A stretch of 64,000 bases of DNA from Tetrapyrgos nigripes. Its lineage: Eukaryota; Basidiomycota; Agaricomycetes; Agaricales; Campanellaceae. The stretch lies in assembly GCA_013368315.1 (NCBI GenBank), contig JAACJM010000315.1, positions 1 to 64,000 on the forward strand. The letters are read 5' to 3'. Both the position numbers and the translations under genes were made by a program. This document shows, in pieces, positions 35,176 through 45,325 of the stretch (its first letter is position 1; each line of letters opens with the position of its first letter). The notes under the pieces are model-generated. The model was not told where the DNA came from. It ran no database searches and saw nothing but the letters and a program-made list of their open reading frames with translations.

Positions 35176-37200
35176 ATGGATCAGGGTAGCAATCCTGGCG
35201 TTGACGTTGGCATTGAGGGTCAGATGTGAGTAGCTCCCTCTTGCCTGTACTTATCTCCATTTATCTTTGTAATGGTTTTGATGCTAATCGCCTCCGAATT
35301 CACAGAAGGTTTCATAGGTATATGTACCTCTTGGGTATTAGTACGTCGTTCCTCGCCTTTATCTATGTCTGCGGTGCAGGCGCAGGCGTAGGTTTGCTTT
35401 AGTTTCAGATGACTGACGACTTATTTACCCCACAAACTCAACATATACATTTGTAGTGATTCTCTTCTGGAATCATATTATTACTTTCGGTGAGTTCTAC
35501 CTTCCACTTACCTAACTTCTGAGTAGGATCGACTCGGAGTGTCGGCTGTGACATTCACATTTCACTGATCTTGTATACATCAGGCGACGAAATCAACTAC
35601 ATCTGGGCTCGCCCTAAAATTTTATCCTCTTACTGCTTCCTCCTCATCCGATATTTGGCGTTATTCGGAGCGATTCCTGTGACTGTGATGAAGTTTTCGA
35701 CGATGAGTATTAGTGTGAGTGCATGTCCCTTCCCCCTTCACTCAATCCATCTTACTTATACATCGACATTGGCTCTGAACACAAATCATTTTGCTTTACC
35801 TTTTTTTTTCAGGTGTCAGTAAATCTCAATCGAGAGAAAATCCCACATCTGCCCTTTGATTCTGAACTCCTTGTCTGTCTGTTTATTTATTTAGATGCAT
35901 GCGATACCATTCCTACTGGAGCATTTGGATCATTTTGAGAACTATGGTTATGAACGGTAGGTATACTTCTAAGTTCTAACCTTCTAATCCTCCTATGGCA
36001 CGATTTACCTGAGTCACGCTCACGCTCACATTGGCAGCCTCCCTCTGCCTGCGTACATATGCACTTTATGAACGTAGTCGTCGAATTTTGGTTATTGTGG
36101 TTGTCACAAGTTTGTCACTTCTGGTGGTTTGTGTGGTGAGTAGAACTTGATTACCGTGATCTTGTGTTCAACACTGAGTTCTCTGCACGTCAATAGTTGG
36201 TGGGCCTAGACCAAGGAATTTTCCTGACGAAATTGTATCCTGAAGGGTGTGTGGTCATGGTATCTTCCGATACGTGAGTGCACTTGTTATAACTCGGCAA
36301 ACAAGTACCATCCTCATCGTGTGCATTGATCCTTGTCTTCTCAGTGTCTTCCGTGTGTCACCCTCACTTGTACTTATATCAAACTCGTGCTCAGTCTTTT
36401 CTCCTTTTTTTTTTGTACCCCAGGACGAATAATCCCATGGATAATAGATCTAGTCTTCAACACTCTGATCTTTGTGTTAACACTCAGGAAATCCATGCTG
36501 ATGAGACATTATCATGGCTTTGGGCAGGTGTCGGATCCGTTGATTGTGTTGTTGTTTAGAGACGGTGAGTAACTTGTCTGCTTATAGTCTAATCTTGCGT
36601 GGACGTATCTCTCCTTTCCTCAATTGTTTCCCATCAAACAGGTGCCGTGTATTATATGTAAGTGTCGACGCTGTAGAGGGTTCTCTTCTACGTCATCTAC
36701 TGAGACATCAAAATATACCAGCTTTAAGCTGCTTGGGACGCTTTCAAATATGATAACATACTATGTAAGTCAGGCTTTCCCATTCGCCTACGGATTTACT
36801 TACTTGTATCTATGGCTTAGGCTCCCGGGGTAGGTACCACATAATTCACTTTGTTTTCCTACTCATTCGGCTTTTTTCTGCTTATCGAATTCTCTTCCCT
36901 TCACCTCATACACCTCAGGCGTACACAACAGAACCCCTAGCCACGTTTGCAGCCGACGTCTCTGCGACAATGGTATCGCGTATGCTTCTCAACCTTCATA
37001 AATCAGTCGACGATGGAATTCTCTCCTCTCAAAGGCTGGTTGATATTGATCATTATCTCACTATGTCGTGGCCAGAAAGTTGTGATCTAGAACCTGAAAT
37101 GGTCTCGAGTCTGAGGAGGCGGCCTAGGAACGGCCAGACTACTCGTAGTGCCGTTTTTGGATAGTATAACGGATTTCGATGACCACATATTAGAAATAGA
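34397..37200 (+). repeat. Direct duplication, unit 1 (DUF6533 gene plus upstream region)
   Basis: Homologous to 38163-41340 in the same orientation. The shared upstream sequence begins with TTACTTTTCCT and GTATCATCGTATAG and continues through the whole gene. Unit 2 carries an extra block of about 0.5 kb upstream of the gene. Confidence 0.85.
35176..37164 (+). CDS. DUF6533-domain membrane protein, copy A
   Basis: Multi-pass membrane protein of a family expanded in Agaricomycetes; function unknown. It starts MDQGSNPGVDVGIEGQ. Tiny exons then give MYLLGI and VILFWNHIITF, the DUF6533 block DEINYIWARPKILSSYCFLL and IRYLALFGAIPVTVMKFS, then SIWIILRTMVMN, LCLRTYALYERSRRILVIVV and the C-terminal block SATMVSRMLLNLHKSVDDG. 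About ten short introns. The end reads SAVFG then stop. Relative to copy B one extra T in the T-run at about 37156 moves the frame and removes about ten C-terminal residues. Duplicate of the gene at 39326-41322. Confidence 0.8.
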
Positions 37201-38162
37201 TGATTGATTCGAGTGCTTTGGCTCTCCATTGTGGCAAGCTAACCAGAGTCTTGTGATGCGTTATAGTTGCTTATAGGATTGTTTCTAGTTGATGTTCGAC
37301 TACCAAGGAGACATCCAGATCCTCGTGGGGTTGTCCGCATCTGCAACACCCTTATCCCAGCCCTCGTCGTTCCCCAGACTGACTCCTGAACGCTGAACCA
37401 CAAGAGTTCGAGCCGTAGGATGATCAGAGCTATGCTGCGCAGATGGCGGTGAGGTTTGCGAATAGAGCTGCAGCAGCAGTGACGACTTCTAAGGGATGCG
37501 AGCACTAATGCGATTGATTGGTGAAGTGGGGCAGGGAGTGGAGAAGGGTAAGTTGGTTTCGAATCCTCATATTTTTCCTTCTCGTAAAATGTGCGAGTCT
37601 CCGTCTTCGTCACAGAACTTTTTTACTGATCTAGGTCTGACAGATATTTTTGAACGGGTTATATCAACAGCCTTACACCAAGGTCTGCCATAGGAGAAGA
37701 AGATTTGAGTTGAGTCGCGGTTGATCTTGGATGACAGCCTGTGACTTGGAATGGGGATGGGGATGAGCGACGAGGTACGTTCTGCTTGCTTGCGCTTATT
37801 TAAAGCTTATAATTATCTGACCATTCGTCTCACTTTCTTCCTGTTCACTACTGCGGCTTATTTTTGCATCATCGTCTCCTTGTCGCATTATTCTTCCTTA
37901 CTTCGTTGTCATAACTCGATGGCATCCTCCTCGATAACAACCCTCAAGCTACTACTACGGCTAGTGCCGCTGCCTCTGGGTCTGCTACGACTTCTGGATA
38001 CAGTTCGGCTTCGGATTCGGGTTTGCGCAGGGATAGGGGTACGTAGGGATGGGGATAGGCATGGAGGGTGAGGGTTTGAGGGTGAAAATAGCAAGAGATT
38101 TGGGTGTTAGAGAAGAGGTGCGTGCTCATACGAGTACCAAGACTAAGACTGACAGCAACTGC
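37165..38162. other. Spacer between the two DUF6533 duplication units
   Basis: About 1 kb with no recognised gene. A piece at 37425-37510 reads SYAAQMAVRFANRAAAAVTT on the plus strand before stops. It could be a decayed gene fragment, but no family is assigned. Confidence 0.35.
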
Positions 38163-38388
38163 CTCACTTGTTACTTTTCCTGCTTTTAGGCAATGTCGTA
38201 TCATCGTATAGGCTAGACTAGCAGATGTCGACGTCAAACCGCAAGTTGGTCCCAAATTGGTCCCAAATGTGCTCGAGTCTCGACACACCGTTACGATTGT
38301 ATACTGTCTGACGGAAGTCTAAGAAGTAGCGAGGTTTCAGAGGTGGAGGCGGAGAAGTGTCAATGTTTCACCGTTTCACCATCTATAG

Positions 38389-38900
38389 CTTGTATCAGGC
38401 AACTTAAGCTTGAACCTATAACTTATCTCGTTTTTTTTTTTTTTACTTTTTTATTGGTGCAAAGACTCGCTCTGCGAAGGAACCGGTTTTCAAATTGTTT
38501 CACTGCTTCAGTCTAAGACCAGCTACGGGGTCAGCCAGGGTAGAAAAAATAAACTCATTGGAGCCTTGAAGCTTGAAGCACATAGGGCAGCATGGGGCAC
38601 ATTTGGAACTCTGCCTCTGTACATAGGCCATCCGGGTACGCTCTTCAGCATATATGCATGTCTGTTTCTAAATTCTCCGCTTTCAATCTGTTTCTGTTTT
38701 TGTTCTGTTTATTCTTTTAGTCTCATTCTTTTGATCTTAGGCCCATCATTTCGGTTCAAACTCCAAATTTCACTTTACAGAGGGAACTACATACATATGT
38801 GCAAGGGAGCTGTCAGTCTTGTCTTGGACCCACACCTCCATCTATTAATAATCTTGTTCCTTATTTGGTCTGGTCAGTGTCGTAGCCAAGGGTCCTACAT
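38389..38900. other. About 0.5-kb block inserted in duplication unit 2
   Basis: Unit 1 reads CATCTACATGTACACTATG where unit 2 has CATCTATA, then about 510 bp, then CTACATATTACACTATG. The block holds a 13-T run at about 38432 and no recognised coding domain. The flanking CTATA/CTACATA is suggestive of, but does not prove, a target duplication. It could be a short non-autonomous element or a sequence lost from unit 1. Confidence 0.55.
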
Positions 38901-39325
38901 ATTACACTATGCAACTCTGTTGCAGGGACAAGGCATTAGCTAACCATCACAGTACCCACTTAGCTGTAACCGAATGCCAGAAAAAACCTAGTGGAGATCG
39001 GCGAATTCCGTTCTTGCTAGTATTTTCCTTCCTTCCTTCTTCCTTCGTCCTTCTTCCTTCTCTTCCTTCCCTTCTTCGCTCTTCCCCGTGTCCCTCTCTG
39101 CATCTTCGCCTCTGGACCCGGATCTGGGCCTTTTTCATTCCGAATCTGTAGAGAATATTGTCACTTGTGTTGTCGTTGTCTTCAACGTCGTCTGCCAGCT
39201 TGTCCTTCTCTCCCAATCTTCTCCCTTCCCTTCCTTTGCGTTCTTGTTTCTCACCCATCACTCTACCCTCTCTACTTTACACTCTACGCCTTCCTCTCCT
39301 GTCCCAACGAACGCGAGATCCGATC

Positions 39326-41322
39326 ATGGATCAGGGCAGCAATCCCGGCGCTGACGTTGGTATTAAGGGTCAAATGTGAGTACATAGCACACTCTTCCCT
39401 GTACTTATCTCCATTTATCTTTGCAATGGTTCTGATGCTAATCGCCTCCGAATTCGCAGAAGGTTTAATAGGTATATGTACCTCTTGGGTATCGGTACGT
39501 AGTTCGTCGTCTACATCTACGTCTGTGGCGCGGGTGCAGGCATAGGTTTTCTTTAGTTCAGACGACTGACGACTTACTTATCTACACCACAACTTCAACA
39601 TAATCATTTGTAGTGATTCTCTTCTGGGATCATATTATTACTTTCGGTGAGTTCTACCTTCCCCTTACCCAGATCGACTCGGAATGTCGACCGATCTCTA
39701 TACATCAGACGACGAAGTTAACTACATCTGGGCTCGCCCTAAAATTTTATCGTCTTACTGCTTCCTCCTTATCCGATATTTGGCGTTATTCGGAACAATT
39801 CCTGTGACTGTGATGAAGTTTTCGACGTTGAGTATTAGTGTGAGTGCATATCCCTTCCCCCCTTCACTCAATCCATCCCAAGCTTCTCTACTTATACATC
39901 GATGTGGCTCTGAAAACAAATCCTTTTGCTTTGCCTTTTTTCAGGTGTCAGTAAATCTCAATCGAGAGAAAATCCCAGTCCTGCCCTTTGATTCTGAACT
40001 GCTTGTCTGTTTATTTATTTATCTAGATGCATGCGATACCATTCCTACTGGTACGTTTGGATCATTTTGAGAACCATGGTTGTAAACGGTAGGTATACTT
40101 TCAAGTTCTAAGTTTCTAATCCTCCTTTTGCACAGTTTACCTGATTTACGCTCACGCTCACACTGACAGCCTCTTTCTGCTTGCGTATATATGCACTTTA
40201 TGACCGTAGTCGTCGAATTTTGGTTATTATGGTTGTCACAAGTTTGTCATTTCTGGTGATTTGTATAGTGAGTAGGATTTGATTATTGTGGTCTTGTGTT
40301 CAACGATGAATTCTCTGCACGTCAATAGTGGGTGGGCCTAGACCTAGGAATTGTCCCGACGAAATTGTATCCTGAAGGGTGTGTGGTCACGATACCTTCC
40401 GATAAGTGAGTGCACTTGGCAAGCAAGTACCATCCTCGTCGTGTGCATTGACCTTTGTCTTCTCAGTATCCGATTCCGTGTGTCACTCTCACTTGTCCTT
40501 AAGTCAAACTCGTGCTCAGTCTTTTCTCCTCTTTTTTTTTTTTGTACCCTAGGACGAATAATTCCATGGATCATAGATCTAGCCTTCGACACCCTGATCT
40601 TTTTGTTAACGCTCAGGAAATCCATGCTGATGAGACATTATCATGGCTTTGGGCAGGTGTCGGATCTGTTGATTGTGTTGCTGTTTAGAGACGGTGAGTA
40701 AACTGTCTGCTTATAGTCTAATCTTTGGTGGACGTATCTTTCCTTTCCTCGATTGTTTTCCATCAAACAGGTGCCGTTTACTATGTGTAAGTGTTGACGC
40801 TGTAGAGGCTTTTTTATCCTTCATCTGCTGAGACATCAAAATATACCAGGTTCAAGCTGCTTGGGACGCTTTCAAATATAATAACATACTATGTAAGTCG
40901 GGCTTTCCCATGCGCCTACGAGTTTACTTACTTGTATCTGTGGCTTAGACTTCCGGGGTAGGTACACATGGTTCACTTTGTTCTCCTACTCATTCGGTTT
41001 TTTTTCTGCTTATCGAATTCCCTTCCCTTTACCTCGCACACCTCAGGCCTACACAACAGAACCCCTATCCACGTTTGCATTCAACGTCTCTGCGATAATG
41101 GGATCGCGTATGCTTCTCAACCTTCATAAATCAGTCGACGAAGGGATTCTCTCCTCTCAAAGGCTGATCGATCTTGATCTTTCTCTCACTATGCCATGGT
41201 CAGAAAGTTGTGATCTAGAACCTGAAACGGTCTCGAGTCTGAGGAGGCGGCCTAGGAACAGCCAGGCTAGTTGTAGTGTTGTTTTGGATAGTACAGATTT
41301 GGATGATGACACTGCGGTTTAG
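39326..41322 (+). CDS. DUF6533-domain membrane protein, copy B
   Basis: Paralogue of copy A. It starts MDQGSNPGADVGIKGQ. It continues RYMYLLGI, VILFWDHIITF, DEVNYIWARPKILSSYCFLL, RYLALFGTIPVTVMKFSTLS, RTYALYDRSRRILVIMVVT, GRIIPWIIDLAFDTLIFLLT and ITYYAYTTEPLSTFAFNVSA, ending SRMLLNLHKSVDEG and DSTDLDDDTAV. The C-terminal tail is about ten residues longer than in copy A because the frame is not shifted at the T-run. About ten introns, at the same places as in copy A. Six to seven helices and a short acidic tail fit the family. Function unknown. Confidence 0.8.
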
Positions 41323-42073
41323 TAGCTTACTCTAATGCCAAAGGGGCTTAGCCAAAAATCATCTTCTATTTGGCAGATTACCAGACGAAATCGCTAAAAA
41401 ATGATATATCATTCTGTTCGCCTGGCATCTATGATCTGAGGTGGGTAGATTAAGACACTCCGAGTCTTAAATAGAAGAGCAATCTTATGACCGTGTCTCT
41501 AAGTAAGTATTTGGAGGGTCACTCGCTCACCTTGCAAGTCCATATTCTTAAATTGAAGAGCAATCTCATGAACGTGTCTCCAAGTATTTGGAGGGTCACT
41601 CAACTCACCTTGCGAGCCCATTTAAATACTGCTTCATATTCAATGATATGACGGTAAATTAGAATTAGTGGGATACGTCATGCTCATGCTCATAGCTAAG
41701 ATCGTGTATCGTGTATCTGTACTCAGAGCGCGGCGGGAGTCGCGAATAGGGGTTGACGAAAAAGGAAACAGAAACAGATGAGATGACCACGAGATAACGG
41801 TGCTAGAACTCTAGTCTCTCGAAACACATATCAAAGGACCTCGACTGGTTAGAACAGCCTAGTATTGAGTAGCTAGGAATGCATGTACGCTGGTGAAAGT
41901 AGTAGAAGATTTTGGTTCAAGAGGAATTGCCCTTGCAGCAGCAGCGCATATAAGATACAATCCAGCCATCATTCATTAAAATTTAAATATCTATAATCTG
42001 CGAGATGACGGGGCGACAGTAAAATACACATGTATTTACAGTAAATAATAACCTCTGTATACGTCGTGACTCG
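41323..42073. other. Intergenic region between DUF6533 copy B and dysferlin copy A
   Basis: No gene recognised. It contains the imperfect tandem repeat at 41465-41624. Confidence 0.45.
41465..41624. repeat. Imperfect tandem repeat, two units of about 80 bp
   Basis: Unit 1 (41465-41545) and unit 2 (41546-41624) both read TCTTAAAT.GAAGAGCAATCT, then TGTCTC.AAGTA and TTTGGAGGGTCACTC, with small differences and a 4-bp indel. No coding content. Confidence 0.85.
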
Positions 42074-45000
42074 TTATAATTTACCCTTCCTCTCATCCCA
42101 CCTTCTCCTCCTAACCCACCTTCTCCTCCTCGTCGCAGAGCCAGGGTAGGGTGTAGGAGAAGGATTTTGCCAGGCGTCGTTTGTGTAGATGAAGCCATCT
42201 ATAATTCAAAACGAGGCAACGAGGAGGGAAAAGATGAGTCGTCAGTGTCGTGTCGGCAACCAAAACAGAGATTAAATGACGAAATGACATAGATGGCGAA
42301 TTGAAAGAAACAGTAGAGTCAGTTAAAAGAGTCAGACAATCAAAGACAATAAAAATAAAAATTTGTCAACGCAACGTGCAACATGGCAAGTAAAAAAGTG
42401 CCATCGTATCAGCTGGCAGCAGAGATAAATGAAAGGAACGAAGCCCGAGCCCGAAAACGAAAACGCCGAAATAGACGAACCAGAAAACATAAAAAAATCA
42501 AGAAAAAGATTAAGAATCAAACCCACCTTCATCACCACCACACATCCATCCTTTGTCTTCGACTTCATCGTTAACCCCACCAACACCACTTCCCCCCCTT
42601 CCCCCAAACGAAAAACCAACATTAACAGATACCCCAAATACGATGAAGAAGGATATTTCTAATTTACGTTTACGTTCTTGTTGTTCTTGTTCCCATTGTT
42701 CTTGTCGTTCTTCCTGGGATTGTTGGGCTTGGCGGACGTGACTCGGTCCAATCGGTCTAGTACGTTTCAGTACTCCAGCTTTGAACGTTATATCGAGCCA
42801 TTTCCCAGACTTCCCATTCCCGTTCTCAAAATCATCTTCATCCCCACCATCATCCCCTCCATCTTCATCACCATCTCCCCTATCTTCGTCGTCATCCAAA
42901 TCCATATCCAAAGGCGAAGACACCTTATCTCCATCGCCTTTTAAAGTAGCCCCATACCCAGACGTAGCCCCAGCCCCAGCGTCATAATCAACTCTCCAAT
43001 CTTCTGTTTCTATGAATTTCCATCCTGGAGCGAGGGAGAAGGTTAGGTTGCTGCTATGCGAATGATGAGGATTGAGGTGTGAGTTGCGGCCATGGGCGGA
43101 TGTGCGATGTGAGTTGTGGGCGGATTGGGGACGATGTGCGATGCCCGTTTGGAAAGAGTACGTTTATTGTGCGTTCGTTATGTGTTGGGGAGGACGTGAA
43201 CAACGTGTCACATTAAGTTTTGAGTAAGACCAGACGAGACACAAGACACGACACGACAGAGGCCAAAGGGCCGAGGGAAAGGAAAAAGAGTAGAGTTGGT
43301 CTTGGTCAGTACGTATTTATTGTCACTTTAAGGAAACCAAAAAACGAAATCGAGAAAACCCAAAACGAATTCAAAATCGAGAAAAGAATGAACGAACGAA
43401 CGAAACCCAAAAAAAAACCCAAAAGAAAAAAAACCCACCTAATCATCCCCGGCCCCAACGCCGCTGGTCCTGGTCCTGATCCTGCTTCATACCCACTTCC
43501 ACGACCGCTGTTTTCCTTTACTTCATCCGCATATTCACCATGTCCATGTGCTCCAGACATCGTCCTCCTTATAGCATTCGTACCCATACTACCCGTATCT
43601 CCCGTACCCATACATTTTTTAAACGTTTGAATGGCTTGGGTCATTTCTGGGGATATGGCGGGGGATGGGTATGTGGATGGGGACATCGATATCGAGACGG
43701 GGTTTGGTTGTATATAGTTGGAAGACGAAGAAAAAGTGGGTTTAGGCGGTAACATTGACATTGATAACGATGGAGAATGAGATGGTCGTTTCTGGTTCTG
43801 GTTCTCCTTGTACTCGCTCTGCTCCGGGTCTTTCTGTTCTCGCCCTCGTTCACGTTTTTCCAACTCCAGCGTTGCCTCTATACCCCCCTCCTCAACCAAA
43901 TCCCCCATCGCAGTAGCCGGCAACGGGGGTATAAGCGCAAAGGGGGGTAATGGTGCTAGAGTATCTAATAAAGCGTTGCGTGTCTGTGTCTGTGTCCGAG
44001 CGGGGTGGGTGTTGGTGTTGGACTTGGAAGCCTTCTTCGCTTTCTTGACGCTTGGAGAAGTAGACGGCGAAGAGGAAAAAGTGAACGACTCTGAGAGTTT
44101 ACGTCCGATTCTCGAAGTTGATGTAGAAGGGGGTACTATAGATGGTGCGCTGGCATTGGCATCATGTCCCGCATTTGCAACCACACTAGCAAACCTCGCC
44201 GCCGTCTGTGAATCGCACCTCTCATTCTCCCACAACTCGACCTCTCGTAACTCTGCATTCCGAATTCGGTCTGTTAGTGAATTCGTTGAGAGAGCGAAGG
44301 TGGTGAGGGATTTGAGGCGATTTATCAACCCGATCCCCTCAAGTAGGAACGAGGTAAAGATACATTGACCGTGATGAATGGTCTTGGACACAATCTGAAG
44401 GATATTTGTGTAATAGGAACTTTGGAATGTGTTGAGGGAAGAAAGACCTCGGGGTCAGAGCTACGGGTTTAAGCGGAAGTGAGCGATTTGGGAAAAAGAA
44501 CGCGAGAGGACGGGGAATTGGGAGGGTTAGTGTGGGCGTTGGGGAGGGTGACCATGTCCATAGGTAATTCGGACGAAGGCTGGAAGCGACGTGATGCTGA
44601 AGTTGAAGGAATAGTAAGGGTTCGATGATAATACGGGTAATGCAACCTCAAAAAAGGCAATTAACCGGGTTGGTATGAACGGAGAGAGGAAGAGGATTGA
44701 AGGTATGAGGAGAGTTAGGATGGTGAGGACTGTTGTGGATACAGGAGAGGATAGAGATAATTGGGATAGTATGGGTGTAATGGCTGCATGGGTATCAGCG
44801 TGTAAACCCATGAGATTCTGTATAGCTTGAAGGTTTCCTTGATAGTCTACACTATCTTCTGTGGGTGGAGGAGAGGCGTCTTGAGTGGTAACGACACCGC
44901 TAGAGATGGTAGACGACGTCGGGGGATGTGAGCGATAGAAAGCATGATGCACGCCAGTATCACCAATGGCAGAACAAACAAGACTTGTGGAAATGTGCAT

Positions 45001-45325
45001 ATAAACGCATAGACGCAGAGCAGCGCAGTAGTGGATTTCCATCCCTTCTTCCATGTCATTAACTCTTCTGCTGTGTCTTGAAACCAAAACAATCCCCCTA
45101 CGCGGTCCACGAAGCGCTTAAAGTTGATAGTAGTAATTTGGATGGAAAGAGGGTCTTTGTGTTGGATAACAGGACGGCTTTGGTGCGTTTGTGACGAGGG
45201 TTGTAGCCTGCATCAGGAGTTGGGGAAGCATGGCAAAGGAAGTTGGGAGAGATGCGGGTGGATTGGACGGTAAAGACGTTCGTTGTCTCTTTGCGTCTTG
45301 TCTTGTTGCAGTCGATGGTAGCCAT
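42074..45325 (-). pseudogene. Dysferlin-domain peroxin-like gene (Pex24/Pex28-32 type), copy A, frameshifted
   Basis: Related to integral peroxisomal membrane peroxins that control peroxisome size and number and ER contact. It starts MATIDCNKTRRKETTN. Membrane region: FKRFVDRVGGLFWFQDTAEE, VYAFICTFPQVLFVLPLVIL, then NLQAIQNLMGLHADTHAAIT and LLIPSILFLSPFIPTRLIAF. DysFN-like start: LREVELWENERCD. A Ser/Pro-rich linker follows (43450-44180). DysFC-like end: LAPGWKFIETEDWRVDYDAG, WLDITFKAGV, and last exon FIYTNDAWQNPSPTPYPGSA. A 2-bp insertion near 45162 (TCCAACACAAAGACC against TCCAACAAGGACC in copy B) breaks the conserved LLSNKDPLSIQITTINFKRF block. Another frame change near 44930 is shared with copy B and may be an intron. 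Confidence 0.72.

Larger units (their letters stand above)
38163..41340 (+). repeat. Direct duplication, unit 2 (DUF6533 gene plus upstream region)
   Basis: Partner of 34397-37200, offset about 3.8-4.2 kb. It includes an extra block at about 38389-38900 that is absent from unit 1. Confidence 0.85.

Noticed and set aside
43306..43440. Continuation of the dysferlin-gene exon past GMIRW as a hydrophobic, Phe-rich tail (WVFFLLGFFLGF)
   Set aside because: A GT donor follows GMIRW and the tail is low-complexity T-rich sequence, so it reads as intron.
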